Shown here piece after piece: positions 44,268-52,086 of a DNA stretch of 64,000 nt. The stretch is taken from positions 1 through 64,000 of the forward strand of contig JANOGW010000051.1 of NCBI GenBank assembly GCA_031406155.1, read 5' to 3'. The stretch comes from JACMNW01 sp031406155 (GTDB lineage Bacteria > Pseudomonadota > Alphaproteobacteria > Rhodobacterales > Rhodobacteraceae). Positions within the stretch are counted from its first letter, which is position 1. Each line of letters begins with the position of its first letter. The notes under the pieces are model-generated. The model had not been told where the DNA came from. It worked only from the letters and a program-made list of their open reading frames with translations, and searched no databases. The translations under genes were made by a program, and so were the position numbers.

Positions 44268-45145
44268 CAGCGGGGATCCCCCAGCGCCCGGTAGGCCCAC
44301 AGCAGCGCCGGCATCGCCGAGGTCCCGGTATGATGACAATGATAGTGCCAGCCGGTCGCCCGCGCCAACGATTGCAAGCGGTCCTTGCGTTCGGCCAGTC
44401 GCGCCAGATAGCGCGCGCGAAGATCGCCTGCGCGCAAGGTTTCGTGGCGAAGACTGCCGCCCATCGACTGAAAGATCGTGCGGCCATCAAAGGGAAAGTC
44501 TTCCTCTGCCGGATCAAGGATCTGGATCAAGGCACCGCGCACGCCTTTGTCGCCCGCGCGCGCAAGGCCGTCTTCGACCCCTGCGATATCACCCAGAAAA
44601 TCAGACAGAAAAACCGCGAGGCCATGCGCGACAAGACCCCGCGCATCGGGACGGCCATAGTCGTCGGTCGGGTCTGCGCTTTCCAAGCGGGCGGTCAGTT
44701 GCAACAGTTGTGCGCGGCCTGCCTTCGGCGGCATGGCGTCCCCCGACAGACCAACCCGTTCCCCGCCCCGCAACAGCAAGACGGCCAGCGCAAGGGCCAG
44801 CAGCCGTGCGCGATCCAGCTTTGGCGCGCGCGATTTGGCACCGGAAAACCCCATCGATTTCGACGCATCCACCCAAAGCGACACCGACTGTGCGGCCTGC
44901 CATTCACGTTCGCGCACGAAATAGGCATCCGACCGCGCCGATCTGCGCCAGTCGATCAGTCGTGCCGGATCACCCGCATGGGCGGGGCGGTATTGCCAGA
45001 ACTCATCCCCCATGCCGGCGCGGCGACGGCCATGTTCGCCCAGCATCACGGTTGACGCCAGATGCTCTGCCGACGCCAGTAGTGCGGGCAACGACTGGCC
45101 AAGCGCCTCGGCTCTGGGTCTGAGGGGGGCCTGCGCCAGGGTCAT
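44267..45145 (-). CDS. DUF58 domain protein
   Basis: 292 residues. The DUF58 core is RRRAGMGDEFWQYRPAHAGDPARLIDWRRSARSDAYFVREREWQAAQSVSLWVD, the conserved double-psi-like segment, followed by a VWA-like half (SLWVDASKSMGF, GLVAHGLAVFLSDFLGD). It partners MoxR-type AAA+ ATPases in many bacteria. Its ATG overlaps the MoxR stop by four bases and its stop touches the BatA-like gene's start, so the operon is strongly coupled. Confidence 0.9.
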   Translation of the reverse strand: MTLAQAPLRPRAEALGQSLPALLASAEHLASTVMLGEHGRRRAGMGDEFWQYRPAHAGDPARLIDWRRSARSDAYFVREREWQAAQSVSLWVDASKSMGFSGAKSRAPKLDRARLLALALAVLLLRGGERVGLSGDAMPPKAGRAQLLQLTARLESADPTDDYGRPDARGLVAHGLAVFLSDFLGDIAGVEDGLARAGDKGVRGALIQILDPAEEDFPFDGRTIFQSMGGSLRHETLRAGDLRARYLARLAERKDRLQSLARATGWHYHCHHTGTSAMPALLWAYRALGDPR

Positions 45146-46146
45146 GCAGCCGTCTCAAGGCCCAGAACACGCGTGGCCACCCGGTCGATGATACCGGACA
45201 GGGTTTCGTCGCGCGCGCGGGCAGCAAACGACAGCGACATGCGGTGCGTCAGGGCCGGGCGCGCAAGGGCCGCCACATCGGCAATCGATGGCGCCAGACG
45301 ACCGTCCAGCAGTGCGCGCGCCCGGACCGAGAGCATCAGGGCCTGTGCGGCGCGCGGACCGGGGCCCCAGCCCAGCAGCCCTTCAAGTGCGGCACCCTCC
45401 GGTTCGCCGGGGCGGCAGGCACGCACCAGATCAAGGATCGCCTCGACGACAGCATCCCCAACCGGCATGCGGCGCAACACCGATTGCGCTGCCAGCAGTT
45501 CATCGGCGGCAAAGACCTGATGCACGCTTGCCTCTTCGACCCCCGTCGTCGCGATCAGAATATCCCGCTCGGTCGCGCGATCGGGATAATCCACGTCGAC
45601 CTGCAACAAGAACCGGTCAAGCTGCGCTTCGGGCAGCGGATAGGTGCCTTCCTGTTCGATCGGATTTTGCGTTGCCAACACATGGAACGGGCGACCAAGC
45701 GGGCGGTGCTGGCCGGCAATTGTCACCTCGCGTTCCTGCATCGCCTGTAGCAGAGCAGATTGCGTGCGTGGCGAGGCGCGGTTGATCTCGTCAGCCATCA
45801 GCAACTGGCAAAACACCGGGCCTTCGATGAAGCGGAAGGTGCGGCTGCCATCAGCGGCTGTATCCAGCACCTCGGACCCCAGAATATCCGCTGGCATCAG
45901 ATCGGGGGTAAACTGGATGCGGTTGCCTTTCAGGCCCATGACAGTGGATAGAGTATCCACCAGCCGCGTCTTGCCCAGACCGGGCAGACCCACCAACAGC
46001 GCGTGCCCGCCGCACAGCAGTGCGGCCAGAACCAGATCGACGACCTTTTCCTGCCCGATGAAACGATGATTGATGCTGGCCTTGGCCTTGGCCAACTTGT
46101 CCCCCAGCGATTCGATCTCGGCGATCAAAGCTTCGGTATCGGCCAT
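45142..46146 (-). CDS. MoxR-family AAA+ ATPase
   Basis: 334 residues from ATG 46146 (MADTEALIAEIESLGD). Walker A LLVGLPGLGKTRLVDTL, Walker B LLMADEINRASPRTQSALLQAMQE, sensor 1 VLATQNPIEQEGTYPLPEAQLDRFL, and a C-terminal lid with DGRLAPSIADVAALARPALTHRM. MoxR ATPases act as chaperones for metal or protein-complex assembly together with VWA proteins. First gene of the four-gene operon, divergent from DUF1285. Confidence 0.93.
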   Translation of the reverse strand: MADTEALIAEIESLGDKLAKAKASINHRFIGQEKVVDLVLAALLCGGHALLVGLPGLGKTRLVDTLSTVMGLKGNRIQFTPDLMPADILGSEVLDTAADGSRTFRFIEGPVFCQLLMADEINRASPRTQSALLQAMQEREVTIAGQHRPLGRPFHVLATQNPIEQEGTYPLPEAQLDRFLLQVDVDYPDRATERDILIATTGVEEASVHQVFAADELLAAQSVLRRMPVGDAVVEAILDLVRACRPGEPEGAALEGLLGWGPGPRAAQALMLSVRARALLDGRLAPSIADVAALARPALTHRMSLSFAARARDETLSGIIDRVATRVLGLETAA

Positions 46147-46206
46147 GACAATGCTCCTTGAAACCATATATACGTCCATTAGACCCAAACTTAGGGCTGT
46201 GCACAA

Positions 46207-46806
46207 ATGGCAAAAGGCAAAAGCGGACAAATGATTGTGAAACCTTCGGCAGAATCCGTGCTTGCGTCTGCACCGGCAGTCTCTGGCAAGGGTGCACCGC
46301 CGCTGCATCTGTGGCACCCGCCGTTTTGTGGTAACATCGACATGCGTATCGCGCGGGATGGGACATGGTTCTATCTCGGCACCCCGATCGGCAGACCGGG
46401 GATGGTCAAACTGTTCTCGTCGATCATTCGGCGCGAGGGAGATGCCTATTTTCTGGTGACCCCGGTCGAAAAGGTCGGCATCACCGTTGACGACGCGCCG
46501 TTCGTGGCGATTGATCTGGAAAGTTCAGGAGAAGGGCACAACCAGCGCGTGACATTTACCACCCAAGTCGGCGATACAGCGATAGCCGGCCCGGAGCATC
46601 CGCTTCGGGTTGTCCGGGACGCCGTCACCGGCGAGCCGTCACCCTATGTTCTGATCCGCGCCAATCTGGAGGCTCTTATCGACCGCAAGTCCTTTTACCG
46701 GCTGATCGATCTGTGCCAGCATCAGGTGCACCACGGGGTCAACTGGTTTGGCCTGCGGTCGGATGGCATGTTTTTCCCGATCATCCCATCGGCAGATCTG
46801 ACCTGA
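46207..46806 (+). CDS. DUF1285 protein
   Basis: 199 residues; ATG 46207 is used, ATG 46231 (MIVKPSAES) is an alternative. Conserved DUF1285 segments: PPLHLWHPPFCGNIDMRIARDGTWFYLGTPIGRPGMVKLFSSIIRREGD, YFLVTPVEKVGITVDDAPF, and a C-terminal HQVHHGVNWFGLRSDGMFFPI. The fold is known in structure but the function is not. It diverges from moxR and its stop touches the hydroxypyruvate-isomerase-like gene's start (TGATG). Confidence 0.87.
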   Translation: MAKGKSGQMIVKPSAESVLASAPAVSGKGAPPLHLWHPPFCGNIDMRIARDGTWFYLGTPIGRPGMVKLFSSIIRREGDAYFLVTPVEKVGITVDDAPFVAIDLESSGEGHNQRVTFTTQVGDTAIAGPEHPLRVVRDAVTGEPSPYVLIRANLEALIDRKSFYRLIDLCQHQVHHGVNWFGLRSDGMFFPIIPSADLT

Positions 46807-47582
46807 TGCCACGCTTTGCCGCCAATCTGACGATGATGTTCACCGAAACGGCCATGCTGGCGCGCCCAAGACACGCCCACAACGCGGGCTTTGACGGGGT
46901 GGAGGTGCTGTTCCCCTACGACCATACCGCAAAGGAATGGGAGGCGGCGCTGGCTGGCATTCCGCTTGCCCTGATCAATACGCCGCCGGGTAACTGGGTG
47001 GCGGGCGAGCGTGGCCATGCCGCGGTTCCGGGCAGCGAGGCCCGCTTTCGGACCGCCTTTCTGAAGGCCGCTGATTTGGCAACACGGCTGGGCGCGCAAA
47101 ACGTGCATGTCATGGCCGGCATCGCGCGCGGACCGGTGGCCGAGCAGACTTATTCCGACAATCTGGCGTGGGCAGCAGCACAGGCTCCTGATCTTGGCCT
47201 GACCATCGAACCCCTGAACCCCGTCGACATGCCCGGCTACTTCCTGAACGATTTCGATCAGGCCGGGCGGTTGATCGATGATCTGGGCTTGCCGAAACTG
47301 GGTATGCAGTTCGATCTTTGGCATGCGGCACGCCTTCACGGCGATGTGGGTGCGGTTTGGACCAAGCATCACCACCGGGTGACGCATGTGCAGATCTCGG
47401 GTCTGGTCACCCGGGCGGAACCGGGCGGCGGCGGCTTTGATCTGACGGGTTTGTGTGCGGAATTGGACACGACCGGCTATCCCGGTTGGATTTCCGCCGA
47501 ATACCTTCCCGCCAAGACCACACTGCAGGGCCTTGCATGGCTAGGTGCCCTTAAAGGGCGGGCGCAGCCGATGGGTCGGTAG
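46806..47582 (+). CDS. hyi: Hydroxypyruvate isomerase-like TIM-barrel enzyme
   Basis: 258 residues from ATG 46806. The Hyi/xylose-isomerase-like barrel shows RFAANLTMMFTE, AGFDGVEVLFPYD, LINTPPGNW, NVHVMAGIARG, LTIEPLNPVDMPGYFLNDFDQA (metal-binding Glu), FDLWHAARLHGD, and ISAEYLPAK (second Glu). It would interconvert hydroxypyruvate and tartronate semialdehyde in glyoxylate metabolism, which fits glcDEF in the window although the genes are 9 kb apart. Confidence 0.88.
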   Translation: MPRFAANLTMMFTETAMLARPRHAHNAGFDGVEVLFPYDHTAKEWEAALAGIPLALINTPPGNWVAGERGHAAVPGSEARFRTAFLKAADLATRLGAQNVHVMAGIARGPVAEQTYSDNLAWAAAQAPDLGLTIEPLNPVDMPGYFLNDFDQAGRLIDDLGLPKLGMQFDLWHAARLHGDVGAVWTKHHHRVTHVQISGLVTRAEPGGGGFDLTGLCAELDTTGYPGWISAEYLPAKTTLQGLAWLGALKGRAQPMGR

Positions 47583-47651
47583 GCGCGGCCCTTTCCTCGG
47601 GCTCTGCCAAACGTTAGACTGATCTCAACTTTGCTCAAAGGAGTGCCGCCG

Positions 47652-47837
47652 ATGCCAAATGCCGCGCCGGAAACCGAAATTGTCACCAAATGGAAGGTTG
47701 CCTGCGATGGCGGCGAAGGCGCGCTTGGGCATCCGCGCGTGTGGCTGGCCATTCCCGAAGATCAGGGCTGGGTCGAATGCGGCTATTGTGACAAACGGTT
47801 CCAGATCGACCCGGCGCATGCGAATGACGATCACTGA
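47652..47837 (+). CDS. Zinc-finger domain protein (zf-CHCC type)
   Basis: 61 residues from ATG 47652 with AAGGAG upstream. Cys/His pattern: KVACDGG, then HPRVWLAIP, then VECGYCDKRF (CX2C), matching the short zf-CHCC family related to the NDUFS6 / complex I 13-kDa subunit fold. It probably binds one zinc ion. Its neighbours give no functional hint. Confidence 0.85.
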   Translation: MPNAAPETEIVTKWKVACDGGEGALGHPRVWLAIPEDQGWVECGYCDKRFQIDPAHANDDH

Positions 47838-47852
47838 TGGGATGACGTGCCA

Positions 47853-48065
47853 TCAGGCCCCCGAAACAGCCCAAACCGCCCCGACAATGCCGCCGATAAC
47901 CCCGCCAAGCGGCATCCAGAAAAACGCGACACCCATCGCATAGGCGCCTTCGGCCCGGGTTATGTTGAAAGCATATGCGGCGGCCACACAAAGGCCCAAC
48001 GCGATTGCACTGGCAACCAGAAATCCGCCCAGAAACCCAAGAACACCCCGGCCAAGTTTTCGCAT
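47853..48065 (-). CDS. Small two-helix membrane protein
   Basis: 70 residues from ATG 48065 (MRKLGRGVLGFLGGFLV). Two Gly/Ala-rich hydrophobic helices (about 8-30 and 43-66) with AEGAYAMGVAFFWMPLGGVIGG. No named family recognised. It diverges from polA and converges on the zinc-finger gene. Its 112-base gap to polA must contain both promoters. Confidence 0.65.
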   Translation of the reverse strand: MRKLGRGVLGFLGGFLVASAIALGLCVAAAYAFNITRAEGAYAMGVAFFWMPLGGVIGGIVGAVWAVSGA

Positions 48066-48177
48066 CGTTACCCCCGTTGCGCAGTCACGGCCCGCGCCAG
48101 GCACAGCGTGTCTGGCAGCCGTGCCGCGTTCGTGCGAATACTTTCGCAAAGCACCGACGAAAACAAGGAACGCCGCA

Positions 48178-50994
48178 ATGACCGAACCGTTCGGCAAGGG
48201 CCACCATCTGCATCTGATTGACGGATCGGCCTATATCTTTCGCGCCTATCACGCCCTGCCACCGCTGACGCGCAAATCCGACGGCTTGCCGGTGGGGGCG
48301 GTAGCCGGCTTCTGCAACATCCTGTTCCGCTATCTCGAAGGCAACAAATCCGGCGATGCGCCGACGCATGTGGCGGTGATATTCGATCATTCGTCGAAAA
48401 CCTTCCGCAATGACATCTACCCCGCCTACAAGGCCAACCGGCCGGAATTGCCCGAAGATTTGCGGCCGCAGTTTCCGCTGACCCGCGATGCCACCCGCGC
48501 CTTCAACATCGCCTGCATCGAAACCGAAGGCTATGAGGCCGACGATATCATCGCCACACTTTCGTGCCGCGCACGCGATGCCGGCGGCAGCGTGACCATC
48601 ATTTCGTCCGACAAGGACCTGATGCAACTGGTCGGCGACGGCGTTGAAATGCTGGACCCGATGAAGAACAAGCGGATCGGCCCGGATGAAGTGTTCGAGA
48701 AATTCGGCGTTGCCCCGAACCGTGTGGTCGATGTGCAATCGCTTGCCGGGGATTCAGTGGATAACGTGCCGGGTGCGCCGGGCATCGGCATCAAGACCGC
48801 CGCCCTGCTGATCCAGGAATTTGGCGATCTGGAAACGCTGCTGGCGCGGGCGGGCGAAATTCCGCAACCCAAACGGCGCGAGGCTTTGGTCGACAATGCC
48901 GATCAGATCCGCATTTCCAAACGCCTCGTGGCGCTGGATTGCGAAACCCCGCTGGATTTCACGCTGGAAAGCCTTGAGGTGAAACTGCCAGAGCCGGACG
49001 CCTTGATGGCGTTCCTGAACGCGATGGAATTTCGCACCCTGACCAAACGGGTTGCCGACAGCCTTCACGTGCCGGTTGCCCTGCCAACCGAAAGCATGGC
49101 CGGGGGCGAGGCGAAAATTATTCGTACGAATAATTTTCACGCCTCAGATCTGCCGTTCGACCATGCGGGCTACGAGGCGGTGCGCGACGCCGATGCGCTG
49201 GCCCGGTGGATTGCGGTCATCCGCGACCGGGGGCACGTCGCGGTCGATACCGAAACCACCAGTCTGGATGAGATGCGCGCCGAACTGGTCGGCATTTCGC
49301 TGTGCGTCGAGGCGGGCCGCGCGTGCTACATCCCGCTTGGCCACAGGCAGGGTGGTGGCGATCTCTTCGGATCATCCGACCTCAGCCCCGGCCAGATGCC
49401 GCTTGATCAGGCGTTGGCCCTGCTAAAGCCTGTGCTCGAAGACGCGTCGATCCTGAAAATCGGCCAGAACATGAAGTATGACGCCAAGATTTTCGCGCGA
49501 CATGGCGTGACCGTCGCCCCGATCGACGATACCATGCTGATGTCCTACGCCATGCACGCAGGCCTGCACATGCATGGCATGGACGCGCTGTCAGAGCGGT
49601 ATCTCGGTCATGTGCCGATCTCGATCAAAACGCTGCTGGGGTCTGGCAAGGGTCAGGTCACCTTTGACCGAGTGCCGATAGACGAGGCGGTGAAATACGC
49701 CGCTGAAGATGCCGATGTGACGCTGCGATTGTGGAAAACCTTCAAACCGCAATTGCACGAGGCGCGCGTGACCACGGTTTATGAAACGTTGGAACGCCCG
49801 CTGGTGCCGGTGCTTGCCGCAATGGAAATGGCCGGCATTCAGGTGGACCGCGATACGCTGTCACGGATGTCGAACGCGTTCGCCCAGAAGATGGCGGGGC
49901 TGGAGGCGGAAATTCATGACATGGCGGGCGAGAAATTCAACGTGGGCTCGCCCAAGCAACTGGGTGAGATCCTGTTTGACAAGATGTCCCTACCCGGCGG
50001 TGAAAAGGGCAAGACCGGCGCCTATGCCACCGGGGCGGATGTTCTGGAGGATCTGGCGACCGAACATGAACTGCCGGGCCGGGTGCTGGATTGGCGGCAG
50101 TTGTCCAAGCTGAAATCCACCTACACCGACGCTCTGCAAGACCACATCAACCCGGACACGGGCCGCGTTCACACCAGCTATTCGATCACCGGGGCGGTGA
50201 CCGGACGGCTGGCATCCACCGACCCTAATTTGCAGAACATTCCGATCCGGTCCGACGAAGGCCGCCGCATCCGCGAGGCTTTCGTGGCCCCCAAGGGCAG
50301 GGTTCTGGTCAGCCTTGACTACAGCCAGATCGAATTGCGCATTCTGGCCCATGTGGCGGATATTCCGGCGCTGAAACAGGCGTTTGCCGATGGCCTTGAT
50401 ATCCACGCCATGACCGCATCCGAAATGTTCGGTGTCCCCATTGACGGCATGGACCCGATGGTGCGCCGGCAGGCCAAGGCCATCAATTTCGGCGTCATCT
50501 ACGGCATTTCCGGCTTTGGCCTTGCCCGCAATCTGCGCATCCCGCGCGCCGAGGCGCAGGGTTTCATCGACCGCTATTTCGAGCGGTTTCCGGGCATCAA
50601 GGAATACATGAACGATACCGTGGCCTTTGCCAAAGAGCATGGCTTTGTGCAAACCCTTTTCGGCCGCAAGATCCATACACCCGAGATCAACGCCAAGGGC
50701 CCGACTGCGGGATTTGCCAAGCGTGCCGCGATCAACGCGCCCATTCAGGGCACCGCAGCCGACGTGATCCGGCGCGCGATGATCCGGATGTCCGCCGCAA
50801 TCGCCGGGATCGACGCCAAGATGCTGCTGCAGGTGCATGACGAATTGCTGTTCGAGGTGGCCGAGGGCGCTGCCGATAAGCTGGTCGGCATTGCAAAGGA
50901 CGTGATGGAAGGCGCCGCCGATCCGGCGGTCAAACTGTCGGTGAAACTTACGGTCGAGGCCGGACAAGGGGTAAGCTGGGCGGCGGCGCATTGA
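48178..50994 (+). CDS. polA: DNA polymerase I
   Basis: 938 residues from ATG 48178. The 5'-3' exonuclease domain (about 10-290) has LHLIDGSAYIFRAYHALPP, EADDIIATL and GDSVDNVPGAPGIGIKTAALLI. A linker follows (about 295-335), then a 3'-5' exonuclease domain with intact HVAVDTETTSLDEMRAELVGISL, and the polymerase domain with TGRLASTDPNLQNIPIR, VSLDYSQIELRILAHV (palm Asp), RRQAKAINFGVIYGISGFGLA and LLQVHDELLFE. Unusually, the linker carries a 26-base perfect palindrome encoding AKIIRTNNFH (residues 312-321) that resembles an intergenic palindrome elsewhere in the window. Confidence 0.97.
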   Translation: MTEPFGKGHHLHLIDGSAYIFRAYHALPPLTRKSDGLPVGAVAGFCNILFRYLEGNKSGDAPTHVAVIFDHSSKTFRNDIYPAYKANRPELPEDLRPQFPLTRDATRAFNIACIETEGYEADDIIATLSCRARDAGGSVTIISSDKDLMQLVGDGVEMLDPMKNKRIGPDEVFEKFGVAPNRVVDVQSLAGDSVDNVPGAPGIGIKTAALLIQEFGDLETLLARAGEIPQPKRREALVDNADQIRISKRLVALDCETPLDFTLESLEVKLPEPDALMAFLNAMEFRTLTKRVADSLHVPVALPTESMAGGEAKIIRTNNFHASDLPFDHAGYEAVRDADALARWIAVIRDRGHVAVDTETTSLDEMRAELVGISLCVEAGRACYIPLGHRQGGGDLFGSSDLSPGQMPLDQALALLKPVLEDASILKIGQNMKYDAKIFARHGVTVAPIDDTMLMSYAMHAGLHMHGMDALSERYLGHVPISIKTLLGSGKGQVTFDRVPIDEAVKYAAEDADVTLRLWKTFKPQLHEARVTTVYETLERPLVPVLAAMEMAGIQVDRDTLSRMSNAFAQKMAGLEAEIHDMAGEKFNVGSPKQLGEILFDKMSLPGGEKGKTGAYATGADVLEDLATEHELPGRVLDWRQLSKLKSTYTDALQDHINPDTGRVHTSYSITGAVTGRLASTDPNLQNIPIRSDEGRRIREAFVAPKGRVLVSLDYSQIELRILAHVADIPALKQAFADGLDIHAMTASEMFGVPIDGMDPMVRRQAKAINFGVIYGISGFGLARNLRIPRAEAQGFIDRYFERFPGIKEYMNDTVAFAKEHGFVQTLFGRKIHTPEINAKGPTAGFAKRAAINAPIQGTAADVIRRAMIRMSAAIAGIDAKMLLQVHDELLFEVAEGAADKLVGIAKDVMEGAADPAVKLSVKLTVEAGQGVSWAAAH
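49113..49138. repeat. 26-base perfect palindrome inside polA
   Basis: Arms GAAAATTATTCGT and ACGAATAATTTTC are perfect reverse complements. It is translated in frame as AKIIRTNNFH in the linker between the PolA nuclease domains. The outer GCGAAAATT / AATTTTC ends match the intergenic palindrome at 22671-22694, so it looks like an in-frame copy of a mobile or dispersed palindromic element. Confidence 0.75.
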
Positions 50995-51018
50995 GTGCCC
51001 GCCGACAATATTATGGAC

Positions 51019-51040
51019 AAAGAATTTTCGCCCCCGCGCC
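51019..51040. repeat. Half-copy of the palindromic element after polA
   Basis: AAAGAATTTTCGCCCCCGCG, 25 bases after the polA stop, resembles the right half and flank of the 22671 palindrome (AAGAATTTTC followed by CGCGCCCCCG). The left half is missing. Its relation to the intact copies is suggestive only. Confidence 0.4.
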
Positions 51041-51104
51041 TAGAGCAGGATGATGTTTGCAGGAAACACTGTCCTGCTCCCAGTTCTGGGCGGTCACGTG
51101 ATTG

Positions 51105-51140
51105 TTGAGGAAAACCGGTACCCACTTTTGTCGGACAAGC
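51105..51140 (-). repeat. Dispersed repeat B, copy 2
   Basis: On the minus strand: GCTTGTCCGACAAAAGTGG followed by GTACCGGTTTTCCTC. It matches copy 1 at 34617 almost base for base over the shared part and begins directly after the stop of the DUF1203 gene. Confidence 0.7.
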
Positions 51141-51141
51141 C

Positions 51142-51615
51142 TTAGCCGCGATCGATCCTGACCTGATAGCAGTTGTTGCGCGCCGATCTGACGTGCACAT
51201 AGGCAACGCAGGGATCGGCAAGTTTCGCAGCCGCTGTGGCAGCGATCTGATCTGTGGCGACAACTCCGCCGGTGCCGTAGACGATCCGGTCATCGGCACC
51301 GTAGCCCCGAACGATGTAATCAGGTGAGGCCAGCATTACCGGAATTTCGGCACTGTCGACCGGGGCCTCGCAGGCACTGGCATCGGCGCACAGGAAGATC
51401 GGCCCCATTTCGGCATAGGGCTGCGGGTCGGGAAACGGGCGATGCGCGAGGATAAGCATTTCAGCCCCGTTAGGGATCATTTGCAGGCAGTGGCGGCACG
51501 GGTTGCCGTCGCCTTCAGACACGGCGCGTTCAGGTGTCTGGCCATTGGCGTCAGGCCCGCCTGCCTGATAGGCGCGGACAATCGGGGTCGGGACCGGGGT
51601 AAAATGAAGGGGCAT
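51142..51615 (-). CDS. DUF1203 protein
   Basis: 157 residues. The conserved segments are DGNPCRHCLQMIPNGAEMLILAHRPFPDPQPYAEMGPIFLCADAS, with a CxxC-like pair and HRPF, then ASPDYIVRGYGADDRIVYGTGGVVA and YVHVRSARNNCYQVRIDR. This is the DUF1203 family of alpha- and gammaproteobacteria, function unknown. The Cys and His content could bind a metal. It lies between convergent polA and the HIT gene, in the same orientation as the latter. Confidence 0.9.
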   Translation of the reverse strand: MPLHFTPVPTPIVRAYQAGGPDANGQTPERAVSEGDGNPCRHCLQMIPNGAEMLILAHRPFPDPQPYAEMGPIFLCADASACEAPVDSAEIPVMLASPDYIVRGYGADDRIVYGTGGVVATDQIAATAAAKLADPCVAYVHVRSARNNCYQVRIDRG

Positions 51616-51702
51616 GGGTTTCTCCTGTTTGCCCCTCCACTATCTCTATTCATGGGCTCGTTGCGCGACCCGGATTTTGCGCATTCCGGCATGCGACCGA
51701 TG

Positions 51703-52083
51703 TCAAACCTTCGTCAGCATCGGCCCCAGCGGACGGCCGGCAAAGATATGCAGGTGATAGTGTGGCACCTCTTGATGGGCGTGATCGCCGGCATTTGAGA
51801 TGGTCCGATACCCCGCCCCGCCCTGCCCCGGCGCCACACCCAGTTGCGCTACGACCTGCGCCGCCGCGCGGTGAAAATCGACCAGTTCCTCTGCCGACGC
51901 TTCAGCCGCGAAGTGATCGAAATTCACGTATGGTCCCTTCGGGATCACCAGCACATGCATCGGTGCCTGCGGGCCGATGTCGTGAAACGCCAGGGTATGA
52001 GGTGTGTCTAGGACGGTTTTGTTGCGAATTTCACCGCGCAGGATGCGGGCGAAGATGTTTTGCGGGTCATAGACGTAAGACAT
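51703..52083 (-). CDS. HIT-family protein (HinT-like)
   Basis: 126 residues with the histidine triad VPHYHLHIFAGRPLGPM (HxHxH) and the upstream FARILRGEI, FHDIGPQAPMHVLVIPKG and GGAGYRTISNAGDHAHQEVPHYH segments of the HinT branch. It hydrolyses purine nucleoside phosphoramidates. It starts three bases after the glycosyltransferase gene's stop, on the same strand, so the two may share a transcript. Confidence 0.93.
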   Translation of the reverse strand: MSYVYDPQNIFARILRGEIRNKTVLDTPHTLAFHDIGPQAPMHVLVIPKGPYVNFDHFAAEASAEELVDFHRAAAQVVAQLGVAPGQGGAGYRTISNAGDHAHQEVPHYHLHIFAGRPLGPMLTKV

Positions 52084-52086
52084 GGG

